Assembly (NCBI GenBank): GCA_037976565.1
Contig: CP137680.1
Location: forward strand, 25,679,403 to 25,743,402
DNA length: 64,000 nt
From: Mesocentrotus franciscanus
Taxonomy: Eukaryota > Echinodermata > Echinoidea > Camarodonta > Strongylocentrotidae
Direction of reading: 5' to 3'
Shown here one piece after another: positions 47,401 to 52,144 of this stretch. The notes below the pieces were generated by a model that made no database searches, had not been told where the DNA came from, and worked only from the letters and a program-made list of their open reading frames with translations. How positions within the stretch are numbered: position 1 is the first letter of the stretch; every line of letters begins with the position of its first letter. Made by a program: the position numbers and the translations under genes.

Positions 47401-48868
47401 TATTTACTGGTTTTCGGATAAAATTTTGAAGAAATGCGGTGGAGACGACTAGACCTATTGGTGGACGTCGGAGGGCCTAGGCTCAGCACTAGGCTGAGTT
47501 GAGAAACTTGTCACAACGTACCGTGTCCGGGTTGGTCCTTGGACGTCCTATATAGCCGATAAGCCTTTTGCTCGCCAGCCACTGACCGCTTCAACAATAA
47601 ATAAAAAAATAAACTTTTAAGAATCCAATTTATCCAAATCTAGAGTAGAGGAGGGAGTTTTCGGCCGGCGGCAGTTTTCGGCCGGTCCGTTGGATGCATG
47701 GTAAAATCCTTTAAAATATGGTGCATAATAGCATAACACATATCACACACATACAATAACATGCCAGAGTCACCGGAGAACCACATTTGCAATGAGAAAT
47801 ATATCCTTAAATATCACATTTTAGCGATGTAATCGGCGGTCCCGCTCCCCGAATCTGAAAAATCGAGTATCTTCTGCGTGTCTGTAAGGAATATGGGTAC
47901 CATAAAATGAGCTTTATTTCAAGTATTTTTCAGATTTAGAGCCCGATTTTGTGCGAGTCGCAAGCTCAAAAGTATCTCATCGCATGTATTAAATCAATGC
48001 AGCCGGACATCGCAGCACACACACGATATCTCTGGCTAATTCAGATTCCAATTTCTGACCACCGCAGAGGTAGTTTTCGGCACGGGGAGCTCAGGCATGG
48101 GATACCTGCTCCGCCCGCTAGTGCTATAGATCAGCGGGGAAACGCACGGCGCGCGCGCGCGCTTCCTATTGACTTTGTACATGCGGCCGAAAACTGCCTC
48201 GCTAGGCCGAAAACTACCTCCGAAACAGTTAAAATGGAAATTAATATTGCCATGGCAATTCATGATTTATTTCTGGGATTCTTTTTTTGTTTAAATATTA
48301 ATAATATTTGCTTCATGATTTGAACAAGAAATGATAATAAATAGGAAGTAAAGAGTCAAAAAATAGGATTTTGCCTTTAGTGGCCGAAAACTGCCTCCTC
48401 TACTCTACATTTAGTCTATATACAAAAAAAAAAAAAGTATATCTAATTTGAAAGGGGGAAAAAAAAAAACCCTAACAGAAGAGGCGTAAATATTCACTCC
48501 TGAATGATAAACGCCTATAAACCAAAGCAACAACAACAACAACAACATTTAATACACAGCCAGGCCAGGATAGTAATTACTAATGGCATAATTGCACACG
48601 TACACGCCCCTTTTGCCTTACACATTTCGATATTTTTGGGACTGAGAGACGTGCCGTGGCCGCGTGCCACATGCATGCCGAATAACTTTCATTCCATACC
48701 TAAGATTGACTCCGACAGTATGTCTCGCATAAAACTTCTACCATTATAAGCCTGATTAATAGCCTTCCTTGCAGATGGTTTTTCGACATTTTTTGATGAG
48801 CTCTCTTGAGTTGAATCGACTTTTTGTTCAGCAGTTTCGGAATTTTCGTCTCCCCTGTTCGACGCCAT
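20334..48868 (-). CDS. CWH43: CWH43 / PGAP2-interacting protein (14 coding exons found)
   Basis: CWH43 family proteins are multi-pass endoplasmic reticulum/Golgi membrane proteins involved in GPI-anchor lipid remodelling; animal forms fuse an N-terminal membrane part (PGAP2-interacting) to a C-terminal endonuclease/exonuclease/phosphatase-like domain. Exons on the minus strand, 5' to 3': 48700-48868, 32689-33000, 31845-31999, 31106-31286, 30664-30788, 29942-30134, 28082-28242, 25412-25600, 24754-24889, 24039-24244, 22564-22651, 22040-22101, 20947-21099, 20334-20430. From the second exon on, every junction keeps phase except for a one-base break inside 24039-24244. Collinear hallmarks: [95 protein letters not shown] and YHMSTPKYF. 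Total length about 740 codons against about 700 in human, the excess being an N-terminal extension. Intron 1 is about 15.7 kb. Confidence 0.93.
20947..21099 (-). CDS. CWH43: CWH43 exon, [13 protein letters not shown] block
   Basis: Acceptor CGTTTCCAG, donor GATAA|GTAAGT; phase 2 in and out. It encodes [29 protein letters not shown] and VRFSD. Read through, it would stop at once (DK then stop), but the consensus GTAAGT donor and the downstream exon support splicing. Confidence 0.92.
21268..21665. repeat. Near-perfect palindrome with arms of about 197 bp
   Basis: The left arm from TCTATAGAGT runs to GCTCTGGCTC at 21463, and the right arm mirrors it from GAGCCAGAGC at 21474 to ACTCTATA. The loop is about 10 nt. 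It is embedded in a MITE related to 6690-6862, whose right end AAGCAAGTTTGACTGTA lies at 21679-21695. It sits in the intron upstream of CWH43 exon 20947-21099. Confidence 0.85.
22040..22101 (-). CDS. CWH43: CWH43 exon, [11 protein letters not shown] block
   Basis: Acceptor GTTTTTCAG, donor AGAAG|GTAAGT; phase 0 in, 2 out. It encodes [20 protein letters not shown], nearly identical to the vertebrate block (DIDSTDHDRWCEYIMYRGL). Confidence 0.93.
22385..22500 (+). repeat. ATC/TCA microsatellite
   Basis: Runs of CATCATCACCATCACCATC-like units inside a CWH43 intron. Nothing else is recognised here. Confidence 0.8.
22564..22651 (-). CDS. CWH43: CWH43 exon, [12 protein letters not shown] block
   Basis: Acceptor CTTCCTTAG, donor AAAG|GTATGT; phase 2 in, 0 out. 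It encodes [20 protein letters not shown] and LTTFGKLK, matching vertebrate [21 protein letters not shown]. Confidence 0.92.
24039..24244 (-). CDS. CWH43: CWH43 exon with an internal single-base frame break
   Basis: Acceptor GTCTTGCAG and donor AGAAG|GTAGGT are phase 2 on both sides, yet the exon is 206 nt where 207 is required. The first part reads [20 protein letters not shown] in the incoming frame; after about 24188 the conserved continuation [16 protein letters not shown] and [20 protein letters not shown] is in another frame. One G appears to be missing where the family has PSPEGE. VVTH.GN is a conserved block of the phosphatase-like domain. Confidence 0.9.
24285..24350 (-). mobile_element. 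End fragment of repeat element R
   Basis: It carries GCTCGGCGGTCTCGCCTGCA and TTACGCAATT, the terminal motif of the elements at 12423-13306 and 35999-38130. Only the end is present. Confidence 0.6.
24754..24889 (-). CDS. CWH43: CWH43 exon, catalytic-domain [10 protein letters not shown] block
   Basis: Acceptor ATATCACAG, donor TGGGG|GTGAGT; phase 1 in, 2 out. It reads [20 protein letters not shown], then [20 protein letters not shown] and KLHTWG. The glutamate of LLECD lies in the region of the metal-binding glutamate of the endonuclease/exonuclease/phosphatase fold. Confidence 0.93.
25412..25600 (-). CDS. CWH43: CWH43 exon, start of the phosphatase-like domain
   Basis: Acceptor TTCTTTTCAG, donor TTCAG|GTGAGT; phase 1 in and out. 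A hydrophobic run [16 protein letters not shown] is followed by [20 protein letters not shown], the conserved entry of the C-terminal domain (vertebrate [20 protein letters not shown]). Confidence 0.92.
25841..27800 (-). mobile_element. Broken CR1/L2-like non-LTR retrotransposon
   Basis: Reverse transcriptase remnants on the minus strand, in the same direction as CWH43 whose intron it occupies. In order: a pre-RT block (27377-27796, [20 protein letters not shown]), a fingers block with SNYRPVSNL and [18 protein letters not shown] (27106-27330), the palm block [17 protein letters not shown] and [10 protein letters not shown] (26733-27143), the YADD catalytic motif at 26830-26841, and a C-terminal block [20 protein letters not shown] (26040-26438). 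Frames shift several times. The 3' end runs into ATT repeats at 25841-25862, as CR1/L2 elements end in short tandem repeats. The endonuclease is missing. Confidence 0.85.
28082..28242 (-). CDS. CWH43: CWH43 exon, last membrane helix and linker start
   Basis: Acceptor TTTTTGCAG, donor ATTT|GTAAGT; phase 2 in, 1 out. It has a hydrophobic run [17 protein letters not shown] followed by a polar stretch [19 protein letters not shown]. The polar stretch is less conserved in the family. Confidence 0.82.
28315..28835 (-). mobile_element. Foldback/Crypton-related repeat, copy B
   Basis: It carries the shared hairpin module (28318-28440, with GGCATAGCTGTTTCTATA arms), the TTTGTGCGAGCGCGG motif near 28600-28615, and the other end CATCAGATGACTAAAT ... 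GAGAGGTATATAAAT in inverted orientation. The middle differs from copies C and D and lacks the 30-codon exon. Confidence 0.6.
29373..29590 (+). repeat. Four 54-bp tandem repeats with telomere-like core
   Basis: Units start at 29373, 29427, 29481 and 29535, a constant 54-bp period. Each holds ACCAAACACTAC and CTAACCCTAACCCTAAACTT. The minus strand reads as an 18-residue GL-rich repeat, which is not believed to be protein. It lies in the CWH43 intron between 28242 and 29942. Confidence 0.9.
29750..29925 (+). repeat. ATT/ATC microsatellite next to a CWH43 exon
   Basis: Long interrupted ATTATT and ATCATT repeats end about 15 bp from the CWH43 exon at 29942, close to its donor side on the minus strand. 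Confidence 0.8.
29942..30134 (-). CDS. CWH43: CWH43 exon, membrane segments to FVPYGYLTR
   Basis: Acceptor poly-T CAG, donor ACCAG|GTAAAT; phase 1 in, 2 out. It reads [20 protein letters not shown], then [20 protein letters not shown] and [10 protein letters not shown], in step with vertebrate [21 protein letters not shown]. Confidence 0.9.
30664..30788 (-). CDS. CWH43: CWH43 exon, paired hydrophobic segments
   Basis: Acceptor TTGTTGACAG, donor CTCAG|GTAAAG; phase 2 in, 1 out. It encodes [19 protein letters not shown] and [20 protein letters not shown], two probable membrane helices, corresponding to the vertebrate VLLCLASGLML ... GLLYLHTWAAAVSG segment. Confidence 0.88.
31009..31089 (-). 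CDS. CWH43: Duplicated 81-nt in-phase exon of CWH43 (possible alternative exon)
   Basis: This is a second, diverged copy of the 3' 81 nt of the preceding exon. It has its own acceptor (AACTTACAG ending at 31090) and donor (CAAG|GTCTGA), is open in the correct frame, enters and leaves in phase 2, and reads [20 protein letters not shown] and PFPAR. Including it would repeat a 27-residue loop; skipping it leaves the protein normal. It may be an optional exon or a decaying duplicate. Confidence 0.55.
31106..31286 (-). CDS. CWH43: CWH43 exon, THWIYGEV segment
   Basis: Acceptor CTTTTCCAG, donor GCAAG|GTAGGG; phase 1 in, 2 out. After a proline- and charge-rich linker it reads [19 protein letters not shown] and [19 protein letters not shown], matching the vertebrate [21 protein letters not shown] region. 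Its last 81 nt are duplicated just downstream at 31009-31089. Confidence 0.92.
31845..31999 (-). CDS. CWH43: CWH43 exon, [13 protein letters not shown] segment
   Basis: Acceptor GAATGCAG, donor CTG|GTAAGA; phase 2 in, 1 out. It reads [20 protein letters not shown], then [20 protein letters not shown] and AVVERYFAG. The RIWY.S.NP.WS motif is diagnostic for the family. Confidence 0.92.
32301..32436. mobile_element. Small foldback MITE
   Basis: The ends ATATACAGTAGGCTTGC and GCAAGCCTACTGTATAT are perfect inverted repeats. The interior contains GTCCTGAAAAGGACT twice. It lies in the CWH43 intron between exons 31845 and 32689. Confidence 0.75.
32689..33000 (-). CDS. CWH43: CWH43 exon, first membrane segments
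   Basis: Acceptor AATCCACAG, donor AAAG|GTTAGA, phase 2 in and 2 out. It encodes [20 protein letters not shown], then [16 protein letters not shown] and [17 protein letters not shown], giving about three hydrophobic segments. Vertebrate CWH43 has the same order (LGPMIYYFPLQTLELTG ... IGSIASFQAP ... AVTWW). Confidence 0.92.
33216..33585. mobile_element. Foldback MITE interrupted by a SINE
   Basis: Outer arms GGGACTTTTAGATTTGCACG (33216) and CGTGCAAATCTAAAAGTCCC (ending 33584) are inverted. An inner hairpin of TCCTTTTAAGGCA-type arms lies at 33449-33532. The left arm is interrupted after GAGAACGTGGA by the SINE and resumes at CTACGTAGACATCC. Confidence 0.75.
33249..33440 (-). mobile_element. 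tRNA-derived SINE, copy 2
   Basis: On the minus strand: B-box CGCAGGTTCGAAAC (plus 33362-33375), body GGTGACGTTAAAGGTCGG, then ACGTAAATAATCATATCTGA and a CA repeat tail (plus-strand GT run 33250-33270). It matches the copy at 2266-2475 in B box, body and tail. The A-box region is more diverged. Confidence 0.75.
34019..34874. mobile_element. Non-autonomous DNA transposon with about 30-bp inverted ends
   Basis: The left end GGGGCTAAAA then TTGTTGTATTGCCCTTT pairs with the right end read in reverse, GGGCCTAAAA then CTTGTTGTATTTGCCCTTT; GGTCGGTCGG motifs follow inside both ends. No coding sequence is recognised inside. Confidence 0.7.
34880..35995. other. No recognisable gene
   Basis: AT-rich CWH43 intron-1 sequence with short unassigned frames on both strands and no clear repeat ends. 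Confidence 0.4.
35999..38130 (-). mobile_element. Repeat element R, copy 2, with nested insertion
   Basis: Inverted relative of 12423-13306: it starts with AAATGCTCTCAGCGGTCTCG and ends near 38130 with GCTTTTTGCTACGCAGGCGA. CTTAACCTCAGGTTAAG palindromes and TGACCTTTGACCTTGAC boxes recur. It is split by the minisatellite-like element at 36598-37253. Confidence 0.7.
36598..37253 (-). repeat. Minisatellite-like element, copy 2, inside element R
   Basis: It starts with TAGATGGAACTTCAACTGCG, contains about three of the 150-bp units (ATCCATCAATCGGTTCTTGA boxes near 36850, 37000 and 37150), then a CGTACGTACGTACGG run near 37200. It is inserted within the element R copy, so it is the younger of the two. 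Confidence 0.75.
38437..39418 (-). mobile_element. Crypton-like exon-bearing repeat, copy C
   Basis: A 982-bp unit, near-identical and inverted relative to copy D at 58775-59752. It contains the hairpin module (38437-38605), a 30-codon first-exon-like frame (38999-39088) and a promoter-side end with TCGACCAATCAGATGGCTGG and AAGTGAGGTATATAAT. Confidence 0.75.
38999..39088 (-). CDS. First-exon-like frame of a Crypton/DUF3504-type protein, copy C
   Basis: ATG at 39088 in AAAATGGCTG context reads [20 protein letters not shown] and then [10 protein letters not shown] before a consensus donor AAT|GTAAGG. The pattern PRF.LLDDD..QDLI...DSK.T resembles the N-termini of Crypton-type tyrosine recombinase/DUF3504 proteins in aquatic animals (from memory). 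No downstream exon with a recombinase domain is found, so this copy is non-autonomous or truncated. Confidence 0.5.
39985..41056. mobile_element. Foldback element with arms of about 390 bp
   Basis: Left arm 39985-40372 and right arm 40660-41056 are near-identical inverted copies (outer ends AGAATGACTAAATCAGGTTA and TAACCTGATTCATTCT) around a spacer of about 290 bp. Each arm holds the same frame starting [17 protein letters not shown] on opposite strands; no known domain is recognised. Confidence 0.8.
41536..42876. mobile_element. Foldback element with arms of about 270 bp, split by a hAT-like element
   Basis: Left arm 41536-41800 (AAACTTTGGGCGCTAATCAG ... GTACCGACTGTGGGGTGCGG) mirrors right arm 42599-42876. 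A smaller inverted pair (GTGCGTGAAGTTAGCGAC and GTCGCTAACTTCAGTCGC) lies in the centre, where the hAT-like insertion sits. Confidence 0.8.
41904..42595. mobile_element. hAT-like non-autonomous element
   Basis: Ends TAGTGCTGTGAT and, read in reverse, TAGTGTTGTAAC; flanks GCTCGCAC (41896-41903) and GCCCGCAC (42596-42603) match at 7 of 8 positions, as expected for 8-bp hAT target duplications. Subterminal GTTTAACCG and CGGTTAAAC motifs recur. No transposase frame is present. Confidence 0.75.
43135..43922. mobile_element. AGGGTGTCTG-ended element, copy 1
   Basis: Ends AGGGTGTCTGGACG and CGCGATCAGACACCCT are inverted. The interior (ATGGTTGGATAATTGAAAAA, TTCAATGGGCACCCACTTCC) is shared with the copy at 50217-51095, and part of it with 9512-9700. 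The small frames inside lack known domains. Confidence 0.75.
44600..47198 (+). pseudogene. RT-RNase H non-LTR retrotransposon, 5'-truncated and frameshifted
   Basis: The reverse transcriptase begins with [17 protein letters not shown] (about 44620) and [16 protein letters not shown] (44700-44945), then after a frameshift near 44930 continues 44900-46120 with [61 protein letters not shown] and YADD at about 45461-45472. After another shift near 46060 the RNase H domain follows (46053-47198): HIYTDGS (D at about 46353), [18 protein letters not shown] and [18 protein letters not shown], then a terminal [19 protein letters not shown]. The order RT, RNase H and cysteine motif fits the I/Jockey group (inference). 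The endonuclease and ORF1 are absent. It is antisense to CWH43 in its first intron. Confidence 0.88.
47199..47625 (+). mobile_element. Likely 3' untranslated end of the RT-RNase H element
   Basis: After the stop come a GAAGAAGAAGAGG purine run and a 25-base A run near 47288-47312, then about 300 bp of sequence ending in AATAAATAAAAAAATAAAC near 47598. Where the element ends is not certain. Confidence 0.4.
47641..48407. mobile_element. Element with inverted ends rich in GGCCGAAAACT
   Basis: Left end TAGAGTAGAGGAGGGAGTTT and right end read in reverse TAGAGTAGAGGAGGCAGTTT both continue into TCGGCC. The GGCCGAAAACT motif recurs inside in both orientations (47660-47680, 48185-48225, 48380). The interior is locally GC-rich near 48080-48160. 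No coding region is recognised. It ends about 290 bp from the CWH43 start exon. Confidence 0.75.
48700..48868 (-). CDS. CWH43: CWH43 start exon
   Basis: ATG at 48868 in a good context (AAAATGGCG). The exon encodes 56 codons: a hydrophilic tail beginning [11 protein letters not shown], then [16 protein letters not shown], which resembles the human start MPSLWREILLESLLG. Donor TTAG|GTATGG gives phase 1, whereas the next recognised exon at 33000 expects phase 2, so a small unseen exon or a different acceptor is needed. The assignment to CWH43 is by similarity of about 15 residues, strand and order. Confidence 0.6.
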
Positions 48869-49139
48869 TTTGAATAGCTCCCTCTGCGATGTCGTTTTGA
48901 AAAACAGTGAGCTAAGCTAGCTGCTGTAGACTCTACCGGGTATTTTACAGTTCTCAGGCTACCATTATGCGCGGGTTATATTTTTAACACATGTGTAACA
49001 TGCATGCAAATTGGATCTAGCGTGTACTAGATTTGGACGGATTTGAACTGGATATTTTTGACTCTGGTAATATTATTTTCTGTGCAACTTATATATATTT
49101 TTTATAGATAAAGCCAAGGTTTACCATCTGTAAATGTAA

Positions 49140-49826
49140 TCAGTATGCTACTTGGATCTAGGCCTACTACTAGCATGTCACTAGATCTAGACTAACCTTA
49201 AAAAAGGCTTAATCTAAAATTATCTACGACAGTACGACTACGAGTACGAGTACGACTACGACTCCGAGTAACGTTCGACAGTTAGGCCAAGTAGTAGTAC
49301 TACTAGTAGTAGTACATTTGACATGATTTGTGTGAATGAATAAATGTTCATTGACATTGCCATTGGTGTAACTTATAAAGTCAATGAATGACATGAGTGA
49401 GACATTTTGACAAGAGGAGACCGAGTGATTTCAATTGAACAACTTAAAAAAGAGGGTGAGAAAACATGATCTCTAAAAGACTAAAGTCTAATGTGAAAGT
49501 ACTTATTATAACTTATATAAAGCCTAGAATAGATGATACTAGATCTACTACTCACTACTACTACTGACTACTACTTACTAGTAGTAGGGTCTACTAGTAC
49601 TAGTATTAGGCATAGACCTAGAAATTCTACTAGGCCTACTGCTACTACTAGTACTAGTAGTAGTACAAGGGCGCTAATGCGCTTTCGTAACTCCACGCGG
49701 GAGTTACGGGTAGTAGTAGATCTAGACCCTAGTACTAGGGTCTAGTAGACTGTCTAGATCTAGTACTTAGTCTAGTTACTCTAGTACTTATAATAGTACA
49801 CTAGGCCTACTACTACTACTACTAGA
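49140..49826. repeat. CTAG/TACTAG-rich low-complexity tract
   Basis: Dense TAGTAG, CTACTA, ACTAGTACTAG and TCTAGATCTAG motifs form many small palindromes, for example around 49295-49312, 49550-49670 and 49700-49760. No coding sense is visible. Confidence 0.7.
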
Positions 49827-50078
49827 CCGAAAATTTCTGTCTCTTTCGTTTGTTAGCCTCTGATTTGGGTAGGGTCGGCTCCTCTCTTTAGAGACAGAAG
49901 CCCATTTATAATATAGGGACTTCATTGCAAACTGGTGACTGGTGTTCAGATCTGGACTAAAATGTCACTGTACGGCGGATTCATATCCGATGCATTTATT
50001 TTAGAAAATTAGGTCTAGATGTTCTAGGCTAATAATACATCGGTTCTACTTACCAGATTGACTGTATGATGCGTTTTA

Positions 50079-50211
50079 GGGTCTTTTTTCCCGGTTATCT
50101 TCGTCGAAATTGAACTCCGCTCCGTGTTGAAATTTTTGCAGCACATGCGCAGTAACAATTTCAACACGGAGCGGAGTTCAATTTTGACGAAGAAAACCGG
50201 GAAAAAGACCC
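50079..50211. mobile_element. 133-bp hairpin MITE with TTA flanks
   Basis: Arms of about 55 bp (GGGTCTTTTTTCCCGG ... CCGGGAAAAAGACCC) around a short loop containing GCACATGCGCAGTAAC, flanked by TTA at 50076-50078 and 50212-50214. A 3-bp TTA duplication fits PIF/Harbinger (inference). Confidence 0.75.
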
Positions 50212-50216
50212 TTAAT

Positions 50217-51095
50217 AAAGTGTCTGAACGATTTTTCAATTTTCCCTTTTGGATCGTTTTTTCACCATTATGGTTGGATAATTGAAAAAATTATTCACTC
50301 ACAATAATACATTTCAAATTTCAAGACTCACCGATGTTTCTATCAAAAGATACAGCCCCTTCAGCAAATAGAAATAGTCATGCAATTTTTGAGGGGTTCA
50401 ACGAAAAAGACTTACACGCAGAGTTATAGTGCGCAATATGCAAGCGTACGCATGTTGCTTAGCTGCATGCACATCTCGATAGTGAACGGCAATCCATTGT
50501 CTTCAATGGGCATCTACTTCCGGGTCTGTTCGCCTAATACACACACGCGGTCCGATGCATATTCATGTGCAGATTTTACGCGCTATTACCATGGGTTCGG
50601 CCTGCGCGGAGTTCACGCCTCCCTACTTAGCTGATCCGCAAAATGGGGGGAAGGGTATTTTCAAACTGTAATTGTTTGTAATCCCTGGGGGCTAGCGAAA
50701 AAATAAGCGTATGGATATATTCCTTACGACTGGGACTACTTATCGCCAGGGGCGTCATATCTAAAAAGTGGCAAATTTCGGAGCTAGCCAGGAAACAATG
50801 TTTACTTTAGTTTAAATAGCTGTTTTGACCAAGATATTTTTAGAATTTCGAGATGACGCCCCTTTGGAAATATGGGGATTCACATGGTCTTTCATATGAC
50901 ACCTCATTTATTGAGTATCACCTTCAGGATCACAAAAAAATAAGGTTTGAATCTCGATTTGAAAAAAAAACTTTGACCAATTTTGCATAATCGCGCAATG
51001 CACGTACAGGTGTACATGTAGTCCGCATAGGGATGCGTGCAATCTCTATGGGAAGAATTTTAGCACACAACATCGGGTGCGCGATCAGACACCCT
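50217..51095. mobile_element. AGGGTGTCTG-ended element, copy 2
   Basis: Same family as 43135-43922: left end GTGTCTGAACGATTTTTC, right end CGCGATCAGACACCCT, with shared interior. It abuts the hairpin MITE and lacks the first bases of the left end. Confidence 0.7.
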
Positions 51096-51371
51096 ACCCT
51101 TGAGCGCATCATACAGTCAATCTAGTAGGTGGAACCAATGTATATTAGCCTAGATCTAATTTCCAAAAAAAAATGCATCGGATATGAATCCGCTAAAGTG
51201 ACATTTTAGTCCAAAAGTTTGGCCGGAATTTGGTGTTCAGATCCGAACACCAGTTTGCAATGCAGTCCCTATAATCGGCTTCTGTCTCTAAAGAGAGGAG
51301 CCGACCCTACCCAAATCAGAGGCTAACGACTGAAAGAGACAGAAATTTTAGGTCTATTATTATAGGCTTAA

Positions 51372-52139
51372 AGGGCAAGTCCACTCCAAAAATAACTTAC
51401 TTTCAATAAAAGCAGAAAAATCAGACAAACCAATCAAAAAAAGTTTGAGCAAAATCGGATAACTAATAAGAAAGTTATGAATTTTTGAAAAAGTATGTAA
51501 AACTATGGAACAATGAGAATCACAACACAAATTGCCAAGATGGTTATCAGTTTGTGACGTCATGTCCTCACAACTTATCAATTGCTTTATATAGTTTAAT
51601 CCCATTAATTTCCCTTTTATCCCCAAAACTTGATTTCCCCATGCCTTTGCCCTGGTTATATGATTTGTATCATATTGCGCGCATGACATTTCCAAAAAAC
51701 TTTTATGAATTTTGAAGAATTGAACTATTTTCTGAATATTGTATTTCATAAAATTGATTTTTATATAAATAGTTTATCAAAATTCAATTTTTTTTCATGA
51801 TTTAACTGGACAAAAATTACTCTTTATTTGTGCATCCACACAAAAACATTACTAACAATCTAACTTGGATGCTGGTGTGAAGAAATAAGATTCTTAGGGT
51901 GAAAATAGGAAATTTATATTATCAATATAAAGAAAATAATTAGTGGATAGTGAGGACCATACATCACAGACTCATGAGTGAGTTGCCAATTTGTCGAGTG
52001 ATTTTCAAAGGTTTTCATGTCATTAAAAATTCATAACTTTCTTATTAGTTATCCGATTTTGCTCAAACTTTTTTTGATTGGTTTGTCTAATTTGTCTGGT
52101 TCTATTGAAAGTAAGTTATTTTTGGAGTGGACTTGGGCT
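51372..52139. mobile_element. TTAA-flanked MITE, family P2 copy 1
   Basis: Ends AGGGCAAGTCCACTCC and GGAGTGGACTTGGGCT extend into inverted repeats of more than 50 bp (AAAAATAACTTACTTTCAAT). TTAA flanks both sides (51368-51371, 52140-52143). The second copy, inverted, is at 59812-60531. Confidence 0.8.
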
Positions 52140-52144
52140 TTAAT

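Larger units (their letters stand above)
49827..51352. mobile_element. Foldback element with arms of about 250 bp, containing two nested elements
   Basis: The left arm from CCGAAAATTTCTGTCTC to about 50073 and the right arm from 51104 to AGACAGAAATTTTAGG are inverted copies (shared GATTTGGGTAGGGTCGGCTC and GACTGTATGATGCG). Inside lie a 133-bp hairpin MITE (50079-50211) and an AGGGTGTCTG-ended element (50217-51095). Confidence 0.8.
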
